Both the position numbers and the translations under genes were made by a program. The notes beneath the pieces are model-generated. The model saw nothing but the letters and a program-made list of their open reading frames with translations. It was not told the DNA's origin and searched no databases. From positions 3,444,501 to 3,508,500 of the forward strand of contig NZ_OY781365.1 in assembly GCF_963676815.1 (NCBI RefSeq): a DNA stretch of 64,000 nt, given 5' to 3'. This stretch comes from an uncultured Draconibacterium sp. (GTDB lineage: Bacteria > Bacteroidota > Bacteroidia > Bacteroidales > Prolixibacteraceae). Below are positions 1-9,549 of the stretch, piece after piece; position 1 is the stretch's first letter; every line of letters starts with the position of its first letter.

Positions 1-569
1 ATCCCTCAGAAATTGGTCAGCAAAACGTAGGATGGAACGTGGAAACAATGTTTATTTACGACGATCACATGTTTTTGGGAACACAGTCAGGAATGCGAAT
101 TTTTAACATCGAAGTACCAACTTATCCGGTTTATGTCAGCGATTTTTGGCACATTACAAGCTGCGATCCGGTGGTAATTGCCGATGGATATGCATACGTA
201 ACTTTGCGCGGCGGAACAACGTGTGGTAGTACGGTTAATCGCCTTGATGTACTTCAGTTGGCCGACGATTATGTGGATAATGATTTAATTGCATCATATC
301 CGATGGACGGCCCATACGGGTTGGGAATTGATGGCGATGTGCTTTTTGTTTGCGATGGCGATGCCGGTCTGAAAGTATTCAATGCCGAGGATAAAACTGC
401 CATCGACGACCACATGATTTCGCACTTTGCCAACATAAATACTTACGATGTTATTCCGCTAAACGGCTACCTGTTTATGATTGGCGATGATGGTTTTTAT
501 CAGTACGATTACTCTGATTTGCAGGATATTACCCAGGTAAGTCACATTCCAGTTTTTCGCGAGGATTGA
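1..569 (+). CDS. LVIVD-repeat-type surface protein, C-terminal part (5' end outside window)
   Basis: The reading frame is open from the first bases of the window (frame beginning at base 3), so the start codon lies outside and only about 188 residues are visible. The protein has repeated beta-blade-like stretches of the form 'DGYAYV', 'DGDVLFVCDGDAGLKVFNAED' shortened here to its core 'GLKVFN', and 'FLGTQSGMRIFNI'. These are typical of LVIVD-repeat/beta-propeller secreted proteins of Bacteroidota. A GTG at base 39 could be read as an internal start but nothing marks it as one. The family assignment comes from the repeat pattern only; the substrate or partner is unknown. Confidence 0.7.
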   Translation, partial: PSEIGQQNVGWNVETMFIYDDHMFLGTQSGMRIFNIEVPTYPVYVSDFWHITSCDPVVIADGYAYVTLRGGTTCGSTVNRLDVLQLADDYVDNDLIASYPMDGPYGLGIDGDVLFVCDGDAGLKVFNAEDKTAIDDHMISHFANINTYDVIPLNGYLFMIGDDGFYQYDYSDLQDITQVSHIPVFRED

Positions 570-615
570 TGGTTAAACTTACTTTGGGTCCTCCAACTCT
601 TTAAGATATCTTAAG

Positions 616-641
616 GCTCGGCAAACTGTCGGGCTTTTTTA
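616..641 (+). terminator. Intrinsic terminator after the LVIVD-type gene
   Basis: A 7-bp stem including two G-U pairs (616-622 with 628-634, loop of 5) is followed directly by six T residues. It lies 46 bases after the stop codon of the upstream gene. Confidence 0.75.
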
Positions 642-713
642 TTGTTATTCAATCAGTAATCGAGGCAAAATTGTATTTTTGCTGTTTGGAAAAACAAAAG
701 GGAGGTTAAACGG

Positions 714-1628
714 ATGAAGACAAAAATTTGGAGAAGATATGTAGCACCGTTTTTAGTGGTGATGAACATTGCAGTGGTAGTGATTCTTTTGTTATCAGCG
801 CAATCGGGAAATACAGAAGTAGTTGTGAACAAGGATGCGAAATACGAGCCGGTTCAATTACCTGATGCCGTTAGTTTTGCCGGTGAGAAAATGCCGCTCG
901 ATCGGTTTTATGTGAAAGAGGCGCTCGATAGGGAATTGTTGTCCAACGCCTATTTTCATTCGCAAACAATACGCTACATAAAAACGGTTCCGCGTTATTT
1001 CCGTATCATCGAACCGATATTAAAAGAGCACGGTATTCCCGATGATTTTAAATACCTGGCAGTGGCCGAAAGCGGATTAAATCCGCGGGCAATTTCGCCA
1101 GCGCGTGCCGTAGGTTTCTGGCAGTTGATGGAAGGAACAGCCAAAGATTACGGACTGGAAATAAATAGCGAAGTTGACGAACGTTACCACATAGAGAAAG
1201 CAACGCATGTAGCGTGCGAGTACATAAAAAAGGCTTACGAAAAATTCGGAAGCTGGACGATGGTGGCTGCTGCCTATAACCGCGGAATGACCGGTGTAAA
1301 TCGTCAGATTGAAAGGCAAAAGGAAGATGATTATTACGATTTGCTGATTACCACCGAAACAGCTCGTTATGTTTATCGAATAGTTGCGTTAAAATTGCTT
1401 CTTGAAAACCCGGAGAAATACAATTTTAATATTCCTGAAGAGGATAAATATCAAATAATTCCAACTAAAAAGGTTGAAATAACAGGTTCGGTGTCAAACT
1501 TTGCCGACTATGCACAAAAGCATGGGTTGAGCTATAAAGTGTTTAAGGATTTTAATCCATGGCTACGTGAAAATGAATTGACCTACTCGGGCCGAAAAAG
1601 ATATTGGGTAGAAATTCCGGAATTGTAA
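714..1628 (+). CDS. Membrane-anchored lytic murein transglycosylase (SLT domain, MltD-like)
   Basis: The 304-residue protein should cleave the MurNAc-GlcNAc bond of peptidoglycan by intramolecular transglycosylation in the periplasm. Residues 9-28 form a hydrophobic signal anchor. The SLT domain covers about residues 100-230, with the catalytic glutamate E119 in the motif AESGLNP, followed by GFWQLME and the AAYNRG motif. The C-terminal 55 residues resemble a degenerate LysM-like module, but this is unclear. The start is supported by GGGAGG about 10 bases upstream of the ATG. A possible -7 element (TATTTTTG, 674-681) matches the Bacteroidota TAnnTTTG pattern, without a convincing -33 partner. 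uvrA follows 84 bases downstream on the same strand. Assignment as an SLT transglycosylase is secure; the exact subfamily is not. Confidence 0.9.
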   Translation: MKTKIWRRYVAPFLVVMNIAVVVILLLSAQSGNTEVVVNKDAKYEPVQLPDAVSFAGEKMPLDRFYVKEALDRELLSNAYFHSQTIRYIKTVPRYFRIIEPILKEHGIPDDFKYLAVAESGLNPRAISPARAVGFWQLMEGTAKDYGLEINSEVDERYHIEKATHVACEYIKKAYEKFGSWTMVAAAYNRGMTGVNRQIERQKEDDYYDLLITTETARYVYRIVALKLLLENPEKYNFNIPEEDKYQIIPTKKVEITGSVSNFADYAQKHGLSYKVFKDFNPWLRENELTYSGRKRYWVEIPEL

Positions 1629-1712
1629 TCGGGCATTCAAAATAAATTATTGCACCTCCTAAGTTGTGTTGATTGTGTTGCTGAAACTGTAAGCAGCACC
1701 AAATTGCTAAAA

Positions 1713-4586
1713 ATGACGAAGAACAAAGTAGAAAAAGATACTGATGTGCAACTGGCCGAACTGGAGTCGGAAGAAAAGATCATCGTTCAGGGCGCTCGTG
1801 TACATAACCTCCGAAATATTGATGTTGACATTCCACGAAATAAATTAACGGTTATAACCGGTTTGAGTGGGAGCGGAAAATCATCGCTGGCATTTGATAC
1901 GATTTATGCCGAGGGACAGCGTCGTTACATCGAAACATTTTCGGCTTATGCACGCTCGTTTTTGGGAAATATGGAACGCCCCGATGTGGATAAAATTACG
2001 GGTTTGAGTCCGGTAATTTCCATCGAGCAAAAAGTGACTACCCGAAATCCACGATCGACGGTTGGAACCGTAACCGAAATTTACGACTTTTTGCGTTTGT
2101 TGTATGCCCGCGCCGGCGAAGCATTTTCGTACAACACCGGCGAAAAAATGGTGAAATACACCGAAGAAAAAATCATTAACCTGATAAAAAGTGATTTTGC
2201 CGGGAAACGAATCAATATTCTGGCACCGGTTGTAAAAGGCCGTAAAGGACATTACCGCGAACTGTTTGAGCAAATCCGCCGCAAAGGATTCCTGACGGCA
2301 CGTATTGATGGAGAACTGACCGAATTGATGCACAACCATAAGGTTGATCGGTATAAAAATCACTTTATCGAGATTCTGATCGATAAATTGGTAGTTGATG
2401 AAGCCAGTACAAAACGCTTGAAAGACAGCGTGCAGACGGCCATGAAACATGGCCACGGAATTCTGATGATCCTCGATCACGATACCAATGATGCCAAATA
2501 TTACAGCCGTTTGTTGATGTGTCCGTCTACCGGAATTTCGTATAACGAACCGGCGCCGCATAATTTTTCATTCAACTCGCCGCAGGGTGCTTGTCCTAAA
2601 TGTAATGGGCTTGGCCGCGTTACCGAAATCGACCTTGACAAGATTATGCCCGAGAAGAATAAAAGTATTCACAAAGGCGGAATTGCCCCGCTTGGGCCAT
2701 ACAAAAACACGCTTATTTTCTGGCAGATCGAAGCCTTGGGAGAGAAACATGGTTTTACCTTAAAAACGCCTGTTAAAGATATTCCTGAAGAAGGACTAAA
2801 CGAAGTGCTGTTTGGCACGAACGATCGCATTCAACTAAAAAATACACCACTGGGTAACAGCATGAATTACATGATGAGTTACGATGGTGTAATAAAATAC
2901 ATCGATAATCAGCGCGAAGAAAGCACCTCAAAAACAGCACAAAAATGGGCCAATCAGTTTGTAAAGACCATTGAGTGCCCAGAGTGTAAAGGCATGCGAT
3001 TAAAGAAAGAATCGCTGCATTTTAAAATCGACGGGAAAAACATCTCGGAGCTGGCAAAGCTTGATTTGGATGAATTGGGCGAGTGGCTGAATGGTTTGGA
3101 AGAACGAATTACGGAGCGTCAGCTAAAGATTGGTGCCGAAGTGATAAAAGAAATCCGCGACCGCCTTGGTTTTATGCTGGGCGTAGGGTTAAATTACCTG
3201 GCCCTCGACCGCACTGCGCAAAGCCTATCGGGTGGTGAATCGCAGCGTATTCGATTGGCTACACAAATTGGATCGCAGTTGGTAAATGTCCTTTACATTC
3301 TCGATGAGCCAAGTATCGGGCTGCATCATCGCGATAACCTGAAATTGATTCAGGCGCTGGAGCAACTACGCGACTCGGGTAACTCGGTTATTGTGGTTGA
3401 ACACGACCGCGATACCATGTTACATGCCGATCATCTGATTGATATGGGACCGCATGCCGGTCGTCATGGAGGTGAAGTGGTAGCTGCCGGAACGCCAAAG
3501 CAAGTGCTGAAATCCAAATCACTAACTGCCGATTACCTCAATAATAAAAAACAGATTGAAGTGCCTGCTGTGCGCCGAAACGGGAAGTCGGATATTTTTA
3601 AAATTACAGGATGTTCGGGGAATAACCTGAACAATGTAACGGTAGAAATTCCACTGGGAAAATTTATCTGTGTTACCGGTGTTTCGGGATCAGGAAAATC
3701 GACTTTGATAAATGAAACGCTGCAGCCCATTTTGAGCCAGCATTTTTACAAGTCGTTGAAAGATCCGTTGCCATACAAAAAAGTAGAAGGACTGGATTTG
3801 ATTGACAAAGTTATTCGCGTTGATCAGTCGCCAATTGGCCGCACGCCGCGCTCAAACCCGGTTACCTATACCAATGTTTTTGGCGACATTCGAAGTTTAT
3901 TTGCGCAGTTGCCCGAAGCAAAAATCCGTGGATATAAACCCGGTCGCTTCTCGTTTAACGTAAAAGGCGGGCGTTGCGAAGAATGTCAGGGTGGGGGATT
4001 GAAACTTATTGAAATGAACTTTTTGCCCGATGTGTATGTGCATTGCGATAAATGCAACGGTAAACGCTACAACCGCGAAACGCTGGAGGTGCGCTACAAA
4101 GGAAAATCAATCAGCGATGTGCTGGACATGACCATCAACCAGGGTGTGGAGTTTTTCGAGCACATTCCATCAATTGCAACAAAACTGAGTACTTTGCAGG
4201 ATGTTGGTTTGGGGTATATCACACTGGGGCAGTCGTCAACAACACTTTCGGGGGGCGAATCGCAACGTGTAAAACTGGCTGCCGAACTCGCCAAACGCGA
4301 CACCGGAAAAACCATATACATTCTTGATGAACCAACAACCGGATTGCATTTCGAAGATGTGCGTGTATTACTCGAAGTATTGAATAAACTGGTAGAGAAA
4401 GGAAACACCGTAATCGTAATCGAGCACAATATGGATGTTATTAAAGTTGCCGATCACATTATTGATATTGGTCCGGAAGGCGGAAAGCACGGAGGAAAAA
4501 TACTTTGTACCGGTACACCGGAAGAAATCTGTAAAAACAAAAAATCGCATACCGCTAAATACCTTAAACAGGAGTTAGGATTGTAA
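1713..4586 (+). CDS. uvrA: UvrABC excinuclease subunit A
   Basis: UvrA is the damage-recognition ATPase of nucleotide excision repair. It acts as a dimer and loads UvrB. Two ABC modules are visible. The first has a Walker A GLSGSGKSS near residue 50, signature LSGGESQRIRL and Walker B ILDEPSIGLHH. The second has GVSGSGKSTL, signature LSGGESQRVKL and ILDEPTTGLHF. Zinc-binding clusters CPKCNGLG and CEECQGGG...CDKCNGKRYN are present, so this is the canonical form. The frame extends upstream to a TTG at 1650, but the ATG at 1713 gives 957 residues, close to the usual 940, and the extra 21 residues resemble nothing in the family. There is no uvrB or uvrC nearby. Confidence 0.97.
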   Translation: MTKNKVEKDTDVQLAELESEEKIIVQGARVHNLRNIDVDIPRNKLTVITGLSGSGKSSLAFDTIYAEGQRRYIETFSAYARSFLGNMERPDVDKITGLSPVISIEQKVTTRNPRSTVGTVTEIYDFLRLLYARAGEAFSYNTGEKMVKYTEEKIINLIKSDFAGKRINILAPVVKGRKGHYRELFEQIRRKGFLTARIDGELTELMHNHKVDRYKNHFIEILIDKLVVDEASTKRLKDSVQTAMKHGHGILMILDHDTNDAKYYSRLLMCPSTGISYNEPAPHNFSFNSPQGACPKCNGLGRVTEIDLDKIMPEKNKSIHKGGIAPLGPYKNTLIFWQIEALGEKHGFTLKTPVKDIPEEGLNEVLFGTNDRIQLKNTPLGNSMNYMMSYDGVIKYIDNQREESTSKTAQKWANQFVKTIECPECKGMRLKKESLHFKIDGKNISELAKLDLDELGEWLNGLEERITERQLKIGAEVIKEIRDRLGFMLGVGLNYLALDRTAQSLSGGESQRIRLATQIGSQLVNVLYILDEPSIGLHHRDNLKLIQALEQLRDSGNSVIVVEHDRDTMLHADHLIDMGPHAGRHGGEVVAAGTPKQVLKSKSLTADYLNNKKQIEVPAVRRNGKSDIFKITGCSGNNLNNVTVEIPLGKFICVTGVSGSGKSTLINETLQPILSQHFYKSLKDPLPYKKVEGLDLIDKVIRVDQSPIGRTPRSNPVTYTNVFGDIRSLFAQLPEAKIRGYKPGRFSFNVKGGRCEECQGGGLKLIEMNFLPDVYVHCDKCNGKRYNRETLEVRYKGKSISDVLDMTINQGVEFFEHIPSIATKLSTLQDVGLGYITLGQSSTTLSGGESQRVKLAAELAKRDTGKTIYILDEPTTGLHFEDVRVLLEVLNKLVEKGNTVIVIEHNMDVIKVADHIIDIGPEGGKHGGKILCTGTPEEICKNKKSHTAKYLKQELGL

Positions 4587-4807
4587 GTGCTAATTACAGT
4601 TATTATTTCTGAATACTTTTCATTCCCCGAAACATCGGGAGAATAAGTTCTTCGCGTTTGAAAAGATAATGGAGAACAGCTGTACTGATTTTTTGCCGGT
4701 GAAACTCTGCTCTGTAGTTGCTTGAATCCCCGAAAAACTTTTGTTTCAGCAGTAATTGCTCACGGCATTTTCCTACATTTACCATCGGAAACAGACAAAC
4801 AGTAGCT

Positions 4808-6472
4808 ATGCAAAATGTTGAGATTTATTGCCGAAACACACATACGTCCCATACTTATCCGATGGGAACATCCTTGCTCGAAATAAGTAAAGATTTAAAC
4901 ATAAAACTTGAGAATACGGTTTGTGGAGCAATTGTAAACCATCAGGTTAAAGAGTTATCGTTTTGTGTGGTTAAGCCAAAACATATCGAGTTTATCGACT
5001 TTACTCATCCCGATGGAATGAGAATGTATATTCGTAGTTTAATTTTTGTGTTGTATGCCGCTGTAAAAGAGGTGATGCCACACGTATCGTTTAAGGTGCA
5101 AAACGGAATTAGTAATGGCTACTTTTGCGAGTTGCAGGGCCTGGAACGCGAAATTTCTGACTCTGATCTTTTCTCCATAAAACAGGAAATGAATGCACTT
5201 ATTGAGGCTGATATTCCATTTGTAAAAAAAGGAATGATTAACTCTCATGCCGTTGATTTACTCGTAAAACAAGGTTTGGAAGATAAAGCTGAATTGTTTG
5301 ATCAGCAGGGGCATATGTATTCCTATCTTTACTTTTTAAACGAATTGGGAGACTACTTCTACGGTAACTTGTTGCCTTCAACCGCTTATATTTCCAATTA
5401 CGGTATAGTGCCTTATTTTGATGGAATTCTTTTGCAAATTCCACGACGCAAGCATTTTAATAAGCTGCGCAAAGTGGTGTATAACGACAAACTTTTTGAA
5501 ATTTTTCAGGAGCAGAAAGACTGGGCAGGTATTTTAAATGTGTCAACCATCGGAAGTTTGAACAACTTTGCACTTCAGAACAGGAGTGGCGATATTATAA
5601 AAATTTCGGAGGCACTGCATGAGAAAAAGATTGCTGAAATTGCCAACCAGATTTCAGCACGCGGTAACGGTACAAAAGTGGTATTGGTGGCCGGTCCGTC
5701 GGCATCAGGAAAAACCACGTTTAGTAAGCGTTTAGGTGTGCAACTGGCCGTAAACGGAATGCATCCGTACCAGGTTTCGCTCGATGATTATTTTGTAGAC
5801 CGCGAACATACGCCGAAAGATGAAAATGGAGAATACGATTTTGAAGCACTGGAAGCGATCGATATACAGTTCTTTAATCATCAGCTGATTGAACTTTTCG
5901 AAGGGAAAGAAGTGCGTTTGCCGAAGTTCGATTTTCATAGCGGTAAACGTATGCAAAACGGAAAAACACTAAAACTTGAAAAAGATGATATTCTAATCGT
6001 AGAAGGAATTCATGGAATGAATCCCGGTTTGTTGACCGATGTGCACGAGGAAAATACATTTAAGATTTTTATCTCGGCCCTGACTCAGATTTCGGTGGAT
6101 GAACATACCCATATTTCTACGGCCGATAATCGTTTGTTACGACGTATGATTCGCGATAGTAAATACCGCGGATACCGTGCTTCGGAGACAATAAAACGCT
6201 GGCCATCGGTTCGGAAGGGAGAAGAGAAAAATATCTTTCCGTATCAGGAAAATGCCGATGTGATGTTTAACTCGGCAACCATTTATGAGTTGGCTGTGCT
6301 TAAAAAATATGCTGATCCGATATTAAAATCAGTACTTGAAAATCAACCGGAATACACCGAGTCAACACGATTATTAGAGTTCTTGTCGTATTTTAAACCT
6401 ATAAGTGATGAGGAAATACCACCTACATCATTACTACGTGAGTTTTTAGGGGGCAGCAGTTTTGCTTATTAA
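4808..6472 (+). CDS. TGS-domain / uridine-kinase fusion (nucleoside kinase)
   Basis: The 554-residue protein has an N-terminal TGS-like ubiquitin fold (about residues 1-60), then a segment resembling the threonyl/alanyl-tRNA-synthetase second additional domain (about 65-230), and a C-terminal uridine kinase/phosphoribulokinase domain (about 285-490). The kinase part has P-loop GPSASGKTTFS and the region DDYFVDREHTPKDENGEYDFE, a typical uridine kinase substrate-binding stretch. Proteins of this architecture are widespread in Bacteroidota and usually annotated as nucleoside kinases; the physiological substrate is not settled. The ATG at 4808 is preferred over a TTG at 4718, because the TGS strand begins directly after it. 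The gene follows uvrA by 221 bases, without an obvious terminator between them. Confidence 0.88.
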   Translation: MQNVEIYCRNTHTSHTYPMGTSLLEISKDLNIKLENTVCGAIVNHQVKELSFCVVKPKHIEFIDFTHPDGMRMYIRSLIFVLYAAVKEVMPHVSFKVQNGISNGYFCELQGLEREISDSDLFSIKQEMNALIEADIPFVKKGMINSHAVDLLVKQGLEDKAELFDQQGHMYSYLYFLNELGDYFYGNLLPSTAYISNYGIVPYFDGILLQIPRRKHFNKLRKVVYNDKLFEIFQEQKDWAGILNVSTIGSLNNFALQNRSGDIIKISEALHEKKIAEIANQISARGNGTKVVLVAGPSASGKTTFSKRLGVQLAVNGMHPYQVSLDDYFVDREHTPKDENGEYDFEALEAIDIQFFNHQLIELFEGKEVRLPKFDFHSGKRMQNGKTLKLEKDDILIVEGIHGMNPGLLTDVHEENTFKIFISALTQISVDEHTHISTADNRLLRRMIRDSKYRGYRASETIKRWPSVRKGEEKNIFPYQENADVMFNSATIYELAVLKKYADPILKSVLENQPEYTESTRLLEFLSYFKPISDEEIPPTSLLREFLGGSSFAY

Positions 6473-6991
6473 ATTGCTATTCTGCCTGCCGGCGGCCATA
6501 CTATTTGGCTTAATCCAAATAGTATGCACAAAGATCAAGGCTGCTTTTGATCTTCACCCTCCGTTTGCATAAAACCCAAGTTCGGACGGGTGATCTCCTC
6601 GCTTACTCGGAGCTTCCCGTTCTCCCTATGGTTTCATTTCAACTTCAAGTAAAGACCAAAAGAGGCCGTTCCGCTGATGTAAAGTCAGTAATATTCAAAA
6701 GCAACATCGGAGCTCGGCCTCGGCCGGTGAGCCGGAAAACAAGCGGTGACGGCGTTAAAAAATTACTGATGTTTAAGGAGCCCCGAAGTTTCGGGGGAGT
6801 TTCAGGAATTTTAGCTGGCATCGCGTAGCTTTTCCGAGAGAAGCGGGCGCAGCCTTGGGTTTTCTGTCTACTCTTTGGGCTAAACCAAAGAGTAGAATCC
6901 GCCCGATAGGGCAAAAAGCATGTTTCTTATGCTTAGTCTGTAAATTTCGGACGAGAATATCCTTATTGGTTGTTTCGTACTTCAAATCAAC
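6473..6991. repeat. Non-coding block with two related palindromes bracketing about 400 bp
   Basis: No convincing gene lies in this 519-base stretch. Two hairpins of the same design bracket it: CATACTATTTGG-N6-CCAAATAGTATG at 6497-6526 and CTACTCTTTGG-N6-CCAAAGAGTAG at 6868-6895. Both follow the pattern TACTnTTTGG-N6-CCAAAnAGTA. Inside are an 8-bp inverted repeat AAGATCAA/TTGATCTT (6531-6554) and a tight hairpin CCCCGAA-GT-TTCGGGG (6781-6796). Short overlapping frames exist on both strands but have no recognisable protein features. It could be a dispersed intergenic repeat or MITE-like element, but copy number cannot be judged from one window. Confidence 0.6.
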
Positions 6992-8089
6992 CTATTCCTC
7001 CCCGAACACCGACAAAACCGGAAGGGCTTTATTCTCAAAATCAAAAACAGCCTGGTTTTCCCATGGCGAAGCATTGGTGGCCTCCGTACCTTTCCATGCA
7101 ATAAGCTCGGCTCCCCAGTAACAAAAGCCACGGCCTTTTTCCACTTCATCAAACGAAATTTGGCGGATACGTTCGATAAACTGTTGCTGGCCCGTTTTTG
7201 TGGCAGGGTAATCGGGGAGAATCAATTGGTCGTTTTGCCCAACAATATTATTGGTCCAGTCGTTCCAGTCGAGCGTAAATGGATAGGCGGTTTCCGCCAA
7301 TACAATTTCTTTGTTAAATGTTTCGCTCAGTGTGGTCAGCGTATTTTTCAGGTTTGCTAAACTTTTACCATGCCAAATGGGGTAGTACGATAAACCAATG
7401 ATGTCGTAATCGAGGTTGCGCACCACATTAAAAAACCAGTCGGCATTATCGAGTCCGGCATAATGAATAATAATTTTTGTGGTTGAAGAGTTGTCGCGAA
7501 CAGCCTTAATACCTTGTTCCATCAGCTCCAGAAACTGGAAAGTCTGGTTCTGAATATTTCCTTCAGGATGCAAAAATCCTGGATTTATCTCATTCCCGAT
7601 CTGAATGTAATCGGGAGAAATTTCCATCATGATCTTATCGGTGTAAGCATAAACGCTGTCTTTTAAGGCTGAATAAGAAATATCGCTCCAACGCGCGGGC
7701 TTGTTTTGTTGCCCGGGATCGGCCCAGGTGTCGGAATAATGTACCGTTAGCCAAATGTCGAAACCTTTCGATTTTAGCTCATCGGAAAAAGTTTTTACCT
7801 CGTTAAAGCCTGAATGTTCATTCTCCGGATCAACCCACAAACGCAGACGAACCGTGTTCACGCCATTATCTTTTACGATGCTGAGAAAGTCTTTTTCATT
7901 GCCATTAAAGTCGTAGAAAGTCGGATTTGCCAATTCTATCTCGGGCAGTTGCGACAAATCCATGGCGGCAATCAATTCCTTGGTTTCCGGTTCCGGAGTC
8001 GGATCATCCGGATCATTACTATCATCCGAGCAGGCTGCAAAAATAAATAATGCCAGCAGCAGCAAATAACTCAATATTATTTGTTTCAT
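6992..8089 (-). CDS. GH53 arabinogalactan endo-beta-1,4-galactanase, lipoprotein
   Basis: This 365-residue glycoside hydrolase should cut beta-1,4-galactan side chains of pectin-like polysaccharides. An N-terminal signal ends in a lipobox (IFAAC, Cys20), followed by an acidic linker, suggesting a surface or periplasmic lipoprotein. The TIM-barrel shows GH53 hallmarks: the stretch NTVRLRLWVDP, then HYSDTWADPGQQ, the acid/base Glu167 in IQIGNEINPG and the nucleophile Glu266 in VLAETAYP. Length matches the family. It stands alone, without a SusC/SusD pair beside it, next to an MFS transporter on the same strand (74 bases away). Galactan-derived oligosaccharide use is inference; the enzyme family is clear. 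Confidence 0.93.
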   Translation of the reverse strand: MKQIILSYLLLLALFIFAACSDDSNDPDDPTPEPETKELIAAMDLSQLPEIELANPTFYDFNGNEKDFLSIVKDNGVNTVRLRLWVDPENEHSGFNEVKTFSDELKSKGFDIWLTVHYSDTWADPGQQNKPARWSDISYSALKDSVYAYTDKIMMEISPDYIQIGNEINPGFLHPEGNIQNQTFQFLELMEQGIKAVRDNSSTTKIIIHYAGLDNADWFFNVVRNLDYDIIGLSYYPIWHGKSLANLKNTLTTLSETFNKEIVLAETAYPFTLDWNDWTNNIVGQNDQLILPDYPATKTGQQQFIERIRQISFDEVEKGRGFCYWGAELIAWKGTEATNASPWENQAVFDFENKALPVLSVFGEE

Positions 8090-8163
8090 CTTTTCTGTTT
8101 TCTTAAATCTTTCCGAATGGCAAATGTACTTTTCAGGAGCTTATAATACAACTTCAGCAGCTA

Positions 8164-9465
8164 CTATATTTTTTCCACATTGGGTAGTTTGTAGCTTTTG
8201 TATGCACCTGCCAAACCAAGTATCGACAGTAACAAAATTACGCCTTCAACCGACAACAGCGAAACCAAAGCACTTAACCCGCCCACCAGCAAAAGAATAA
8301 TGCCAATAACCGTATTGCTGACGGATACATAACTGGTGCGTTCGTTTCCGGTGGCCATATCGATAACATAGGTTTTGCGGCCCAAACGAACGCCCTGGTG
8401 CGCAATGCCAAAAATAAATAGTACAACCGGATAAATCCATTTGGCACTTCTCAGGGTATCGAAATACGAGATGGTGAAGAATATAAATATTCCTAAAACA
8501 GAGGCTATTAATACTGCAATAGCCATAATATTCTTACTCGATTTATCGGCATATTTGCCCCATATTGGCGAACTTACAATGGATGCAACTCCTTTGGCAA
8601 TGATAAACAGCCCAAGCAGATAAGCTTCTTTTCCAACATGTTCCTGCGCCAGAACAACATAAAAAGGCGCCGATAAAGCTGTGCACAGAAGCAGCGTGCG
8701 GGCAACGATAAAATCGCGGAAATGTTTATCGGTTTTTAGCAGGGCAAAACTCGAGAGTATACTTTCTTTGTCATCTTTTTCGTCCTGTATTTCGCTTGGA
8801 AATTCTTTAATTCGCGAATAGATAAGTGCCGCCACCAGCCAGGTTGCCGACGCAAAAAATATAATATTGGTGTAAAACGATATGGTAGCGTCATTTCTCG
8901 ATTGATACAACATAAACAATCCTGCTGCCAGCACCAGTACACCCGACACCGAAACGGAATAGCCTTTCATTCGTCCGCGCCGGGTTTTGGGAATGGTTTT
9001 CCCGGTAATATCTTTCGATGTCAGCGAGCTCATACTTCGTGATAAACTAAAAAGTATAACAGCGCCAACAATCAGCCATCCGGCAGAAAATCCTTTAAAA
9101 TTAAGGGCAATAATTCCAATGGCTCCGATGGCCAAAAACTGCAGCAAGGCTCCAATTACCCACAGCCATTTTCGGATGGCGCGTTTATGAATCAATTGAG
9201 CAAAAAATACCTGTGGCACCATCGACCCCGATTCGCGCAGCGGCACAATTAAACTTATGAGGTAAACCGGCGCGCTTACATAGCTCATTAGCCAGGTTAA
9301 AACGGTTTTGGGGTTGCTTAGTGTATCGCCTAGTTGAGTAAATACATTACTGAATATTTGCAAAAAGAAATTGCGCGGAACATATTGGCATGCATCTTCG
9401 GTAATGTCGGTACAAACTTGTTTTTTGTCTCCTTTATTCAGGTAATGGTACAGTTTTTCGAACAT
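8164..9465 (-). CDS. MFS transporter
   Basis: The 433-residue integral membrane protein has about 12 hydrophobic segments and a long N-terminal cytoplasmic region (about 60 residues). Between segments 4 and 5 there is a basic loop, ITGKTIPKTRRGRMKGYS, reminiscent of the MFS loop signature. The ATG at 9465 is chosen over the upstream TTG at 9486. The substrate cannot be read from the sequence. It lies directly upstream of the GH53 gene on the same strand, so the two may be co-transcribed, which would suggest sugar import, but this is only contextual. Confidence 0.8.
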   Translation of the reverse strand: MFEKLYHYLNKGDKKQVCTDITEDACQYVPRNFFLQIFSNVFTQLGDTLSNPKTVLTWLMSYVSAPVYLISLIVPLRESGSMVPQVFFAQLIHKRAIRKWLWVIGALLQFLAIGAIGIIALNFKGFSAGWLIVGAVILFSLSRSMSSLTSKDITGKTIPKTRRGRMKGYSVSVSGVLVLAAGLFMLYQSRNDATISFYTNIIFFASATWLVAALIYSRIKEFPSEIQDEKDDKESILSSFALLKTDKHFRDFIVARTLLLCTALSAPFYVVLAQEHVGKEAYLLGLFIIAKGVASIVSSPIWGKYADKSSKNIMAIAVLIASVLGIFIFFTISYFDTLRSAKWIYPVVLFIFGIAHQGVRLGRKTYVIDMATGNERTSYVSVSNTVIGIILLLVGGLSALVSLLSVEGVILLLSILGLAGAYKSYKLPNVEKI

Positions 9466-9549
9466 GTTTTGCTTTTCTCTGGTCAACTATAAATTGTGGA
9501 ATTTATAGATATAACATTTAAACAAAAATATGGTTTGCAGGAGCGTGGA

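Noticed and set aside
4603..4785. A 60-codon minus-strand frame between uvrA and the TGS/uridine kinase gene
   Set aside because: No recognisable features, and it occupies the region expected to hold the kinase promoter and leader.
6547..7121. Short frames on both strands in the palindrome-bracketed block
   Set aside because: They overlap in several phases, have odd composition and cross palindromes; they read as repeat DNA, not genes.
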